A stretch of 64,000 nt of DNA. It comes from Bacteroidales bacterium. GTDB taxonomy: Bacteria; Bacteroidota; Bacteroidia; Bacteroidales; UBA932. This document shows, in pieces, positions 41,156 through 49,789 of this stretch. How positions within the stretch are numbered: position 1 is the stretch's first letter; the number at the start of each line of letters is the position of its first letter. The notes under the pieces were generated by a model, which was not told where the DNA came from, did no database searches, and saw only the letters and a program-made list of their open reading frames with translations. The stretch covers positions 62,001 through 126,000 of the forward strand of contig JAGCVJ010000009.1 in NCBI GenBank assembly GCA_017962375.1, in the 5' to 3' direction. Both the position numbers and the translations under genes were made by a program.

Positions 41156-41458
41156 TTACCTGATTTCAAACAGGTTGAGGAAGCCGGTCATCATAAACAC
41201 GGAGCGGATGTCGTCGTTGATGTTCTGGATGATGATCTTGCCGCCCTTGTCTTCAGCGGCCTTTCTGAGGGTGAGGAAGATTCTAAGTCCGGAACTGGAG
41301 ATGTACGTCAAGTCTTTGCAGTCCAGGATGATGGTCTTGTCTGCCTCTTCCAGAAGCGGGGTGATGACAGGATTAGCTTCCTGTGCAGCTGGGGTGTCTA
41401 ACCGGCCAGTGAAAGCAACGGTAATCTGGCCTTCTTCTTTGGTGACTTTGGTTTTCAT
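41156..41458 (-). CDS. STAS-domain anti-sigma factor antagonist
   Basis: The 100-residue STAS protein is of the SpoIIAA/RsbV type. The strand-loop segment LDCKDLTYISSSGLRIFLTL (about residues 49-68) carries the serine that is phosphorylated in partner switching (position equivalent to SpoIIAA Ser58). The gene is 5 bases downstream of the phosphatase-ATPase gene, so substrate, kinase-type ATPase and phosphatase are in one transcript. It is the last gene of the six-gene operon. Confidence 0.88.
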   Translation of the reverse strand: MKTKVTKEEGQITVAFTGRLDTPAAQEANPVITPLLEEADKTIILDCKDLTYISSSGLRIFLTLRKAAEDKGGKIIIQNINDDIRSVFMMTGFLNLFEIR

Positions 41459-41463
41459 TTCTG

Positions 41464-43647
41464 TTATCGTATTTTCTTTGTTAGCGTTAGTATGTTCTTG
41501 TTGTCTTGGCGTTTGTAGGTAACGCCGTCCATTATCTTGCGGAAGAGGTGGATGCCCAGGCCTCCTATCTTTCGGTCGCCTACACTCTGGTTTGTGTCCA
41601 CATCCGGAGCCTGGGTAGGGTCGAACGGCTTGCCGCTGTCAGTTATGGTAAAGGTAAGTTCATCTTCACTTGACTCCACGTCTATATCTACCGATTTAGC
41701 GCCGGAGTACATTATCACGTTGGTCACGGCCTCTTCCAATGCAAGATTGATGCTAGAAGAGAGGGCGTGAGGCAATTTTTTCTCTTCAGCGATAGATTCC
41801 AGGAACTCAGAGAGCTGTGGAATCTGCTTTACGTCGCTGTCAAGGTGGATAGTGCGGGATTCTCCCGGACGATTCAGATAATGGAAGAACAGCATCGTAA
41901 GGTCGTCGCTCTGGGCAGCGTCCTTGACGAAAGCCGCCACTGCCTTCTTGACATTTTTCAGGTGTTCCTGGGCCGGTTTCCTGCCGGAAAGGGCGTTTTT
42001 CAGCCTCTGGAGCCCGAACAGTTCGTGGTTCTGGTTTTCAGCCTCGGTGATGCCGTCTGTATAGAGGAACACTGCATCGTCATAGTGGAGATTCACTTCC
42101 TGGAGGGTGTAGTTCATTCCGTGCATCACTCCAAGCGGAAGGTTAGGATCCACAGGCAGTTCGCGCATCTTGTCGGTAAGCAGAAGAGGAGCGTTGTGGC
42201 CTGCGTTGCAATACTGCATCTTTCCGTTATTGAGGTCCAGCACACAGCAGATGAAGGTTACGAACATATTGTTTTCGTTGATGTCTGCCATACTGTTGTT
42301 TATGCTGGTAACTATATCCTTCGGGTTGTCCTGGTGGGCGCAGATGCTGCGGAAAAGGCTTCTTGTAACGGCCATCAGCAATGAGGCGGGAACTCCCTTG
42401 CCGGACACGTCGCCGATGCAGAAGAAGAGCTTTTCGTCGCGGATGAAAAAGTCGTACAGGTCTCCGCTGACTTCCTTTGCCGGAACCAGGGCAGCGGAAA
42501 GGTCTATGTCCTTCCTTTCAGGGAATGGCGGGAATGTCTTAGGAATCATGGACATCTGGATGTCGCTGGCAATCCTCAGCTCGTTCTCCATTATTTCCTT
42601 CTTCTCCGATATATATTTGACCTTGAGCTGGTTCTTGGCTATAGAGCGGAAAATCATTACCAGCAGCAGAAGACCGATAATCTGCAGCATCCTTATAAGA
42701 TTGTCCAGCTTTTTCAGGCTTGCAAACATCTCTTTTTCCGGAATGATGATGTTCATGGCCCATCCGGTTTTGTCGATAGGAGAATAGTAAACCTGATTCT
42801 TGATGCCGTTGACAGTGACTTGCAGATTGCCGCTCTCTCTGTTGAGCATAGCCCTGTTAAGGGCGTTAAGGTCTGCCGAGTCTTTTACTGAAGATGCATA
42901 CTCGTTTATGGTAGTGGTCATTACAAGGGAGGAATCAGGGGAGACCATAAGTCTTCCCTGGCGGCTTACAACAGTGCTGAAGGCTCCCGGATATATCTTG
43001 ATGCCATTCACCAGAGCGCTGAGCCACTCAAGGTCGAGGTCTGCCGTGAGCACGGCTGCTATGCGCCCCTGATTGTCCTTGATAGGGACAGAAAAAGTGG
43101 TCATCAGGATTTCTCCTCCGCCTATATCTATGTAAGGTTCAGACCAGTATTCGCGGTCAAGCTCGATAGGCTTGGTAAACCATTCTTTGGACGGATAGTC
43201 ATATTCCGGAGTTGCCAGGGACGTTTCTATTATTTCTCCGTTTGTTATTGCAGTATACGGCGAATATAGTGGCCGATTCTTGTAATAGTTTGGAACAATG
43301 GCAATTGTGGATCCTGCGATAATAGGGTTGTTGTTCACGATCAGCTTAGGAATGTTGGCCAGGCTGTCCGGAACCTGAAGGCACCATTGCGCGAGCCACA
43401 CATTGTTTCTGACTGCACTTTCCGCCTGGTTTACAACATTCAATATTCCGCTCCTGACAGCATTAAGCTGGCCTTCGGCTTTTGCCTTGGCTTCTTGCCT
43501 GATGCCATCCTTCGCGTAGTATGCCTGGACATGTGAGATGGCTTCCAGAATCACCAGGGCGATGACGATAAGAAGAAGTCCGGTCCACCTGCTCCTTCTT
43601 TTCATGTCCTTTTCTACATGTTTTCTTGCGAACTCTGTTATATTCAT
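41464..43647 (-). CDS. Membrane SpoIIE-type phosphatase fused to an RsbW-type ATPase
   Basis: The 727-residue protein has a membrane segment at about residues 21-40, a periplasmic sensor of Cache type (about 45-310, with YSEPYIDIGGGEILMTTFSV-like strands), and a second membrane segment about 315-335. After a linker comes a PP2C/SpoIIE domain (about 375-570) with the metal aspartates in VSGDLYDF, GDVSGKG, YTDGITEAEN and SDDLTMLF. A HATPase_c_2 anti-sigma domain (about 590-725) has ALEEAVTNVIMY, TDSGKPFDP and GGLGIHLFR. It thus joins a sensor, the STAS phosphatase and a STAS kinase-like domain. It overlaps the gene before it by 4 bases. Confidence 0.88.
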   Translation of the reverse strand: MNITEFARKHVEKDMKRRSRWTGLLLIVIALVILEAISHVQAYYAKDGIRQEAKAKAEGQLNAVRSGILNVVNQAESAVRNNVWLAQWCLQVPDSLANIPKLIVNNNPIIAGSTIAIVPNYYKNRPLYSPYTAITNGEIIETSLATPEYDYPSKEWFTKPIELDREYWSEPYIDIGGGEILMTTFSVPIKDNQGRIAAVLTADLDLEWLSALVNGIKIYPGAFSTVVSRQGRLMVSPDSSLVMTTTINEYASSVKDSADLNALNRAMLNRESGNLQVTVNGIKNQVYYSPIDKTGWAMNIIIPEKEMFASLKKLDNLIRMLQIIGLLLLVMIFRSIAKNQLKVKYISEKKEIMENELRIASDIQMSMIPKTFPPFPERKDIDLSAALVPAKEVSGDLYDFFIRDEKLFFCIGDVSGKGVPASLLMAVTRSLFRSICAHQDNPKDIVTSINNSMADINENNMFVTFICCVLDLNNGKMQYCNAGHNAPLLLTDKMRELPVDPNLPLGVMHGMNYTLQEVNLHYDDAVFLYTDGITEAENQNHELFGLQRLKNALSGRKPAQEHLKNVKKAVAAFVKDAAQSDDLTMLFFHYLNRPGESRTIHLDSDVKQIPQLSEFLESIAEEKKLPHALSSSINLALEEAVTNVIMYSGAKSVDIDVESSEDELTFTITDSGKPFDPTQAPDVDTNQSVGDRKIGGLGIHLFRKIMDGVTYKRQDNKNILTLTKKIR

Positions 43648-44477
43648 AATACTGATTCAAGTGCAGCCCTGAAGCAAGGCATAGGGCAATTGGTGTCTCT
43701 TTCTATGATTAGTGTCTTGAGTCCCGCGTACGGGCGTATCATCTCCTCTGTGTCTTTGAGGCTTATGCCTTCTCCGAAGTACAAAGGGGCGAATGTGTCC
43801 CAGCACTTCATGGCCACGGTCTTGGTCATGTGGTAGGTTTCCTGGATGAATTCAGCGTCGCTAAGATAGCAGCACAGGTAAACCATTCCGATATCAAACA
43901 GGCGGTTTCCTCTCCCGAAATCGCCCAGGTCTATGAAATATCTCTTGCCCTCAGGGGTGAAGATGGCGTTGCTGAACTGGAGGTCTCCGTGCAAGGCCGT
44001 GTTCTCGTCCGGAGTGTCGGCGATGAATTTTCCCAGCTTGTTTTTCTCTTTAACCGTGAAGAAAGGATTCTCTTCCAAAAGCCTGTAATAGCGGTTCTTC
44101 ACGTTCTCGAACTCATTCGGGTCCAGCTGGATCTTATGGAGTTCCAGGCACATCTGCGCGAACTCGCCAACATACTGGGGAATCTTTTCAGGATTGTCGC
44201 CAATTGCTCTTGAATATGAGGTCTTTCCGGGGATCCTTTTGAAGCGGATGCCGTAGCGGCCGTCTTCAGTTACTACATAGTCGCCCGGCTCGGGAGAGGG
44301 GATGCCCAGGTCATACACCTTGCGGGCCATAAGCATCTCGTCCAGCGGCTGGGAGATCTTGCCCGGGAAATAAAGCTTGAGCATCACAGAAGGGTCTGTC
44401 TTGTGGTTGTAGCTCTCTCCGTTGGCTCCGCCGCCGGAAAGTACATAATCGCTGAGAGAAATCTTGATTGGCTGCAT
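43644..44477 (-). CDS. APH-like phosphotransferase (TIGR02172 type)
   Basis: The 277-residue protein has an aminoglycoside-phosphotransferase/protein-kinase-like fold: an N-terminal glycine-rich region (LSGGGANGESYNH), the catalytic loop ALHGDLQFSNAIF (about residues 157-169), and the metal aspartate in YFIDLGDFGRGN (about 176-187). It resembles a family (TIGR02172) first noted in Fibrobacter and Bacteroidota, with unknown substrate. It probably phosphorylates a small molecule or protein. It lies inside the operon between the HD hydrolase-like gene and the phosphatase gene. Confidence 0.75.
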   Translation of the reverse strand: MQPIKISLSDYVLSGGGANGESYNHKTDPSVMLKLYFPGKISQPLDEMLMARKVYDLGIPSPEPGDYVVTEDGRYGIRFKRIPGKTSYSRAIGDNPEKIPQYVGEFAQMCLELHKIQLDPNEFENVKNRYYRLLEENPFFTVKEKNKLGKFIADTPDENTALHGDLQFSNAIFTPEGKRYFIDLGDFGRGNRLFDIGMVYLCCYLSDAEFIQETYHMTKTVAMKCWDTFAPLYFGEGISLKDTEEMIRPYAGLKTLIIERDTNCPMPCFRAALESVL

Positions 44478-44491
44478 ATCTTGCGGTTATA

Positions 44492-45079
44492 TTATTCTTT
44501 CTTGTCGCCGAATACCTGGTTTACCAGCATTTCAAATTCCTTGAAGGCAAACGTGTCTTCCAGTTCCCTGAGAGAATCTGCCAGGCCTCTGTAGTGCCAC
44601 TCGTGGTCTTTCTTGTCGTGAACGTGGAATATCTTCCAGAGCTCGTCTCCCTTCACGGAATAGTCTCTGGCAATGGCTCTCATGTTGGAAAGCTTGTCGC
44701 CCAGAGCCACCATTTTTGCATCGCGTGAAACCTTGGCGAGCCTCTCAATGGCGCCCTTCTTGCGGGTGTGCCAGCTTTCTTTCTCGCTTCTTCCTTCCAC
44801 AAACTTGTCGCTTTCCGCTTCAACGATGGAGGCAATCCTGTCTCCGAACTCCTCCCGGATCTGGTCTATGGTAACGTATGTGTCTTCCACTGTGTCATGG
44901 AGGGCTGCGGCGGCCAGAAGTTCCTGGTCTGATGTCATTGTGGAAACAATCTCAACGGCCTCCATAGGATGCACGATGTACGGGAATCCCTTGCCACGCC
45001 TCTCAGTTCCGGAGTGGGCTTTGACGGCGAATATTATCGCTCGGTCAAGAAGCTCTGTATCAATATGTTTGTTTGCCAT
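44492..45079 (-). CDS. HD-domain hydrolase resembling small alarmone hydrolases
   Basis: The 195-residue protein is a stand-alone HD domain. The HD motifs match the (p)ppGpp-hydrolase type of SpoT and MESH1: GKGFPYIVHPMEAVEI (about residues 27-42), AAALHDTVEDTYVTID (about 56-71) with the diagnostic HDTVEDT, and a later Asp in ALGDKLSNMRAIA (about 122-134). It is one base downstream of a synthetase-like gene, so synthesis and breakdown of an alarmone would be on separate neighbouring proteins. Other nucleotide substrates are possible. Confidence 0.8.
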   Translation of the reverse strand: MANKHIDTELLDRAIIFAVKAHSGTERRGKGFPYIVHPMEAVEIVSTMTSDQELLAAAALHDTVEDTYVTIDQIREEFGDRIASIVEAESDKFVEGRSEKESWHTRKKGAIERLAKVSRDAKMVALGDKLSNMRAIARDYSVKGDELWKIFHVHDKKDHEWHYRGLADSLRELEDTFAFKEFEMLVNQVFGDKKE

Positions 45080-45080
45080 T

Positions 45081-46145
45081 CTACTGATTCATAAAAGGCA
45101 GCTCCTTTGCCTGTTCTACAATCATTTCAGCAACAATCTCGTTGCTCTTTTCCTTGCCGTTGAGAAGGTCGAAGAAGTAGCGTACTCCGCCCTTTCCCCA
45201 GCCTTTCTTCAAAATGTATGCTATACACAGGTTCTGCGGCCCAATTGAAGAGGATATGATGTCCAGGTCTGTCAGGCCCATCTGGTAGCAGGCAATCTGG
45301 TATGCGCCGTCAAAATTGTTGTTTATAATGTTGTGGATGTCACCAAGAGTATTGCAGCCGATGCCCTTGAAAACAGCCAGGTACGGCAGAAGCGAAACTT
45401 CCTGTATCTCGGCTTGGTTTACTGCGGCTATCTTCCTGTTTATCTGGCGGAAAGGATCCAAGTCCAGAAAGCTGCGGAATGAATCCAGGTCCAGAGGCAC
45501 CTCGTCCAGGTTGCCTGAAGCCACAAGCTTCTGCACTTTGCGGCGGTAGTCTGTAAGCTCGGTGCGGATTCTGCTGAACTCCTCGTCTATCAGTTCCAGC
45601 ATTCCCGCCAGGCGGCTCATAGACCTGAGGTACCTTTTCGGAATCTCCACCCCTGACTTGTAGCCAGTATCGTGGTCCAGGTTGGCCCAGGCATGCTGGA
45701 GCACCGTACGCATCTGGATCTCAAACCTGTACGGAAATCCTTCCATAGAGCAGACATAGTGCAGCGAAAGGTAGCCGAAACTGTCTATGTCGTGGAGCTT
45801 GCGCTTGTCTATCGAATTTTCCCAGTCCACGTCAAACAGTCTTTCAATGGCTGTGGCAACCTTGTCCACGTCGTCTATGTAGTAGGTTATCAGCCTCACT
45901 CCCAGGATGTCTGTAATGTCGGAAAGGCCCTTGTACTTGGAGCCTTTCCTTTCCAGCTTGCCGGCGAGGGAGTCCTCTTTCTTGATTCTGGACTCGATGC
46001 TTGCTAGATGGATGCCCGCCTCCTCAAGAGCCTGTTTAAGAAGAGCCACTATCTTGGCTTCGGCTTCCTCGAAAACTGGATGCTTGTCTTTATATTCCTG
46101 CAGGATGGCCTGGCAATGGTCATCCAAATGAATGATATGGGCCAT
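45081..46145 (-). CDS. RelA/SpoT-type nucleotide pyrophosphokinase domain protein
   Basis: The 354-residue protein has a RelA/SpoT synthetase domain (about residues 45-165): SRIKKEDSLAGKLERKGSKY, then DITDILGVRLITYYIDDVDK with the catalytic Asp, DSFGYLSLHYVC, and FEIQMRTVLQHAWANLDHD. There is no HD domain and no TGS/ACT regulatory part; the C-terminal half (about 180-354) is helical and unrecognised. It should transfer pyrophosphate from ATP to GDP/GTP or a related nucleotide. It is longer than typical small alarmone synthetases. It lies 2 bases downstream of the kinase-like gene and 1 base before the HD gene. Confidence 0.85.
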   Translation of the reverse strand: MAHIIHLDDHCQAILQEYKDKHPVFEEAEAKIVALLKQALEEAGIHLASIESRIKKEDSLAGKLERKGSKYKGLSDITDILGVRLITYYIDDVDKVATAIERLFDVDWENSIDKRKLHDIDSFGYLSLHYVCSMEGFPYRFEIQMRTVLQHAWANLDHDTGYKSGVEIPKRYLRSMSRLAGMLELIDEEFSRIRTELTDYRRKVQKLVASGNLDEVPLDLDSFRSFLDLDPFRQINRKIAAVNQAEIQEVSLLPYLAVFKGIGCNTLGDIHNIINNNFDGAYQIACYQMGLTDLDIISSSIGPQNLCIAYILKKGWGKGGVRYFFDLLNGKEKSNEIVAEMIVEQAKELPFMNQ

Positions 46146-46147
46146 TG

Positions 46148-46792
46148 CTATTTGATATAAGACAATATGATGTCTACTATTTCATCTTCAGTGTGGTTGT
46201 CGGCATTTATAACCAGATCGTAGTTGCGGGCGTCGTAGCGGCTATTTCCAGTGTAGCGCTTCACGTAGTTCTCTCTGGACTCGTCTATGGAATCCATAAT
46301 GGTTTCAGCCTCTGTTTCAGTAAGATGCTGCTTTTTCACGATTCTCTGGATGCGATTTTCGCGAGATGCCGTAATGAACACGTCCACCTTGTTAGGATGA
46401 TCTCTGAGTACAAAGAATCCGCTTCTTCCGGCTATAACGCATGAACCTTCATCGGCGATGGCGTTAAGGATCTCAGATTCAGCTTTGTAGATGTCATTTG
46501 TAGTGACATCTGAGCGAAGATTCTGCATAAACTTACTGTCCGTGTCCATAATCATTCCGACCTTAGGCACAGGAGCAACCATCTGGATAAACTCTGCAAA
46601 CCAGCTTTTCTTTTCTCCTTTGAGTTTTTCGATTGCATAGGTTGTCAGGTTGAATTTTTCCCTCAGGTTACGGATGAGCTCCTTGTCTGAATAGCGTACG
46701 CCAAGCTTGGCGGCTAGTTTGCGTCCGATAGTTCTTCCGCCAGAACCGATTTCACGGGCAACGGTGATGACGAATTTTTCGTTGGTATTCAT
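46148..46792 (-). CDS. Cytidylate kinase-like P-loop protein
   Basis: The 214-residue protein is of the cytidylate kinase-like family (PF13189). The P-loop-like motif AREIGSGGRTIGRKLA lies near residues 11-26 and DKELIR near 36-41. A helical insert follows (about 50-95), then VIAGRSGFFVLRD (about 118-130). It is not the housekeeping cmk, which differs in motif and length. Substrate is unknown. It is the first gene of the six-gene operon and has a minus-strand -7 box 31 bases upstream. Confidence 0.8.
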   Translation of the reverse strand: MNTNEKFVITVAREIGSGGRTIGRKLAAKLGVRYSDKELIRNLREKFNLTTYAIEKLKGEKKSWFAEFIQMVAPVPKVGMIMDTDSKFMQNLRSDVTTNDIYKAESEILNAIADEGSCVIAGRSGFFVLRDHPNKVDVFITASRENRIQRIVKKQHLTETEAETIMDSIDESRENYVKRYTGNSRYDARNYDLVINADNHTEDEIVDIILSYIK

Positions 46793-46823
46793 ATATCTGA
46801 TGTGTTTTGTTTCTCCTAACCTA

Positions 46824-46831
46824 CAAATTTA
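46824..46831 (-). promoter_or_regulatory. -7 box of the six-gene signalling operon (TAAATTTG, minus strand)
   Basis: This exact TAnnTTTG match lies 31 bases before ATG 46792. The rest of the 255-base gap to hsp20 holds no convincing gene; a GGCCCTTGCGGGCC hairpin lies near 47005-47020. Confidence 0.65.
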
Positions 46832-47047
46832 ATAAGAATCTTGATTGAAAAGCAGGCTGAAGGTGTTTTTTGCCTTTTTGTCACTCAAGATGGACATTTA
46901 TTCCTCTTTTAGCGACAATATTTCCTCTTTGGAAGGGGAATTTCGCCTGGCACCTGATTTGCCGTTGATGGAAGTGTCTTCAGTTACTGAAGATCAGCGA
47001 ACAAGGCCCTTGCGGGCCAGAAGGCTGAACATTAAGAATTTTACGTT

Positions 47048-47479
47048 ATGCTACCTGTAAGAAGAACTTCAAATAGCTGGCTGCCGGAAATTTTTAATGA
47101 TTTCTTCGACAACGGCTGGATGGAAAGGACCAGTTATACAGCCCCGGCCATCAATGTAATCGAGAACGAAAAAGAATATGAGCTTGAACTGGCCGCTCCT
47201 GGCCTGAGTAAGGAAGACTTCAAGATCCAGCTCGACGGCGAGGGCAACCTCGTGATCAACATGGAGAAGAGGACCGAGAACAAGGAAGAGAAGAAGAAAG
47301 GCCGCTTCCTCAGGCGCGAGTTCTCATACGAGAAATTCCACCAGAGGCTGATGCTTCCGGACGATGTTGACATCGAGAAGATAGACGCCAAGATGGAGAA
47401 CGGTGTCCTGAATGTTCATCTTCCAAAGATCGTGAAGGCTTTGCCAGCCGCAGAGCACCGTACAATAGACATCAAGTAA
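47048..47479 (+). CDS. Small heat shock protein, Hsp20/alpha-crystallin family
   Basis: The 143-residue protein has the alpha-crystallin domain (about residues 33-125): a YELELAAPGLSKEDFKIQLD segment, a strand region FLRREFSYEKFHQRLMLPDD, and the conserved ENGVLNVHLPK (about 118-128). The C-terminal end lacks a clear IXI motif. It is an ATP-independent holdase. The promoter is not obvious from TAnnTTTG boxes. A strong terminator follows. Confidence 0.92.
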   Translation: MLPVRRTSNSWLPEIFNDFFDNGWMERTSYTAPAINVIENEKEYELELAAPGLSKEDFKIQLDGEGNLVINMEKRTENKEEKKKGRFLRREFSYEKFHQRLMLPDDVDIEKIDAKMENGVLNVHLPKIVKALPAAEHRTIDIK

Positions 47480-47516
47480 TTGCCTGTCATTTAGTTGGCT
47501 ACAGCTAATTGTGCAA

Positions 47517-47552
47517 CAAGCCTGCCGGGTAACTGGCGGGCTTGCTTTTTTT
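47517..47552. terminator. Terminator between hsp20 and recG (convergent)
   Basis: CAAGCCTGCC (47517-47526) and GGCGGGCTTG (47535-47544) form a 10-bp stem with an 8-base loop and a T run to 47552. The T run overlaps the recG stop codon. Confidence 0.88.
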
Positions 47553-49731
47553 AGCTGATCGCTGAGTAGTCTTTGATGTCTTTCCCGGATTTGCGGAGCG
47601 CTTTAAGCTCTTCTGTGAGAAATTTGTTTTCCGGTTTCTGGAGCAGCGGATCGTTTTCAAGAATCTGAAGGGCAGTCTGCCGGGCTTCTTCCAGATATCT
47701 TCCGTCGCGATAAAGGGAGGCGATGTGAAGGTCTATGGCAAGGCCGCTCTGCGATGTGCCTTCCAGATCTCCGGGGCCTCTCATCTTCATGTCTTCCTCC
47801 GCCAGGACAAATCCGTCTGTGGTCTTGCACATAAGTTCAAGCCTTTTGCGGCTTTCCTTGCTGAGCTTGTAGCCGCTCATAAGTATGCAGTAGCTCTTTG
47901 CGGCTCCTCTTCCCACTCTTCCGCGGAGCTGGTGAAGCTGGCTGAGGCCGAACCTCTCTGCGCTCTCGATTACCATAACCGAGGCGTTTGGCACATCTAC
48001 GCCCACTTCTATTACGCTGGTAGCCACAAGTATATGGGCTTTCCCGGAAGCGAAAAGGTTCATGTCAATTGCCTTGTCTTCAGGCTTCATCTTGCCGTGG
48101 ACAACGGCGGTTATGTACTCCGGAGTCTTGAACTCTTCTATGATTCTCATATAGCCGGCCTCCAGGTTTTCGTAGTCCATCTTCTCGCTTTCCTTTATGA
48201 GAGGGTACACCACAAACACCTGCCTTCCCTGGTTTATCTGGCTGCGCATGAAGTCGAACACCTGATGCCTCTGGTTTTCCCATGCATGGGTTGTAACTAC
48301 AGGAGTCCTTCCTGGCGGCATTTCGTCTATGACGCTCACGTCCAGGTCTCCGTAAAGAGTCATTGCCAGGGTTCTCGGGATAGGGGTGGCGGTCATCACC
48401 ATCACGTGAGGAGAGAGACTCTCTGCCCGTGCTTCATCGTTCTTGTTCCACAGGCGGCTTCTCTGGTCCACGCCGAAGCGGTGCTGCTCGTCTATGATGG
48501 CCAGCCCCAGAGCATGGAACTTCACCCTGTCCTCGATCAGAGCGTGAGTGCCCACGATTATGTTCAGGTTTCCGTCTTCCAGGTCTTTCAGTATCTGCTT
48601 TCTTTCCTTGGCCTTGGTGCTTCCTGTCAGCAGGGCCACTTTGGCATCCGTGGCCTTGAGGAACTTTGATATGCTTGCAAGGTGCTGCTGGGCAAGTACT
48701 TCTGTAGGAGCCATTATGCAGGCCTGGTAGCCGTTGTCTATCGCGATCAGGCTCAAAAGAACCGCTACTAGAGTCTTCCCGCTTCCCACGTCTCCCTGAA
48801 GAAGGCGGTTCATCTGCTTTCCGCTGCGCATATCTTCCCGCATTTCCTTGATTACCCTCTTCTGCGCTCCGGTCAGCGGATAAGGGAGGGAAGCGTAGCA
48901 CTTGTTGAAATTGTCGCCGACCTTGGACATCATTATTCCGCCGCTTTTCGAAAGGCGGATGTTCCTTTGCTTGAGTAGACTGAGCTGGAGGTAGAAAAGC
49001 TCCTCGAACTTGAGCCTTTTCTGGGCTGCTTCCAGTTCTCTCACTCCTGCGGGGAAGTGTATGTTTCTCAGAGCCTCTTCCAGAGGGCAAAGGCCTTTGG
49101 AACGGATCAGATCCTGTGGCAAGGTTTCTTCTATGTGGCCTTTGACTTTTTCCAGAAGAACGCTCTCGATCTTGGTTATGGCCTTGATTCCCAGCCCGGA
49201 GTTTTTCATCTTCTCGGTAATGGAGTAGATGCCTGCCATTGAGCCGGTTCCGTATACAACCGCTTCAGATGGCTTGTATACCTCAGGATGGACGAGGTTC
49301 ACGTGGCCGTTAAAGACGGAAGGCTTTCCGAAGGCTATGAACTCCTCTCCCTGAACCAGCTTTTCCGTTATCCATTTCAGTCCGCTGAAAAACACCAGTT
49401 CCATCTTCCCCGTGGCGTCCTGCATCGTGGCCACCAGGCGGGATTTCCCCTTGACGGGCCGGTTTCCCGAAAACCCCACAAGTTCCTTCTTGACAATCAC
49501 GCCTCTGATCTGGATGTATGAGTAAGACGTAGTGTCTTCCCCCTCCAGCAGAGAGTCGCTGAGGATGGAGCTTATCGGATACACTTTGCTCTTGTCTATC
49601 CACCGGAATGGGAAATAGTAGAGCATATCCCTGAACGTGTGCACTCCAATCTCGTTTGAGAGCAGCTGCGCACGCTTGGGCCCTATCCCCGGAAGATACT
49701 TGATATCCGTGTCCAAAACACTGATTTTCAT
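47551..49731 (-). CDS. recG: ATP-dependent DNA helicase RecG
   Basis: Starting at ATG 49731 gives 726 residues. RecG remodels stalled forks and Holliday junctions. The N-terminal wedge/OB region (about residues 60-190) is followed by helicase motifs: Walker A LLQGDVGSGKTLVAV (about 308-322), DEQHRFGVDQR (about 413-423, DEQH box), MTATPIPRTLA (about 447-457), and QLRGRVGRG (about 627-635). The next codon upstream in frame, TTG 49740, overlaps a -7 box, so 49731 is preferred and the message is probably leaderless. Confidence 0.95.
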   Translation of the reverse strand: MKISVLDTDIKYLPGIGPKRAQLLSNEIGVHTFRDMLYYFPFRWIDKSKVYPISSILSDSLLEGEDTTSYSYIQIRGVIVKKELVGFSGNRPVKGKSRLVATMQDATGKMELVFFSGLKWITEKLVQGEEFIAFGKPSVFNGHVNLVHPEVYKPSEAVVYGTGSMAGIYSITEKMKNSGLGIKAITKIESVLLEKVKGHIEETLPQDLIRSKGLCPLEEALRNIHFPAGVRELEAAQKRLKFEELFYLQLSLLKQRNIRLSKSGGIMMSKVGDNFNKCYASLPYPLTGAQKRVIKEMREDMRSGKQMNRLLQGDVGSGKTLVAVLLSLIAIDNGYQACIMAPTEVLAQQHLASISKFLKATDAKVALLTGSTKAKERKQILKDLEDGNLNIIVGTHALIEDRVKFHALGLAIIDEQHRFGVDQRSRLWNKNDEARAESLSPHVMVMTATPIPRTLAMTLYGDLDVSVIDEMPPGRTPVVTTHAWENQRHQVFDFMRSQINQGRQVFVVYPLIKESEKMDYENLEAGYMRIIEEFKTPEYITAVVHGKMKPEDKAIDMNLFASGKAHILVATSVIEVGVDVPNASVMVIESAERFGLSQLHQLRGRVGRGAAKSYCILMSGYKLSKESRKRLELMCKTTDGFVLAEEDMKMRGPGDLEGTSQSGLAIDLHIASLYRDGRYLEEARQTALQILENDPLLQKPENKFLTEELKALRKSGKDIKDYSAIS

Positions 49732-49737
49732 CTTGTG

Positions 49738-49745
49738 CAAATTTA
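49738..49745 (-). promoter_or_regulatory. -7 box of the recG promoter (TAAATTTG, minus strand)
   Basis: This exact TAnnTTTG match lies 6 bases before ATG 49731, the same spacing as yicC. Confidence 0.7.
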
Positions 49746-49789
49746 TGATTATTTTTTCGTAAATTGCACCGATTAGGGTACCATTAATT

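Noticed and set aside
46845-47060. 71-codon plus-strand frame before hsp20
   Set aside because: No domain, no promoter box, and it overlaps the hsp20 start. The GGCCCTTGCGGGCC hairpin inside it has no T tail, so it is not called a terminator.
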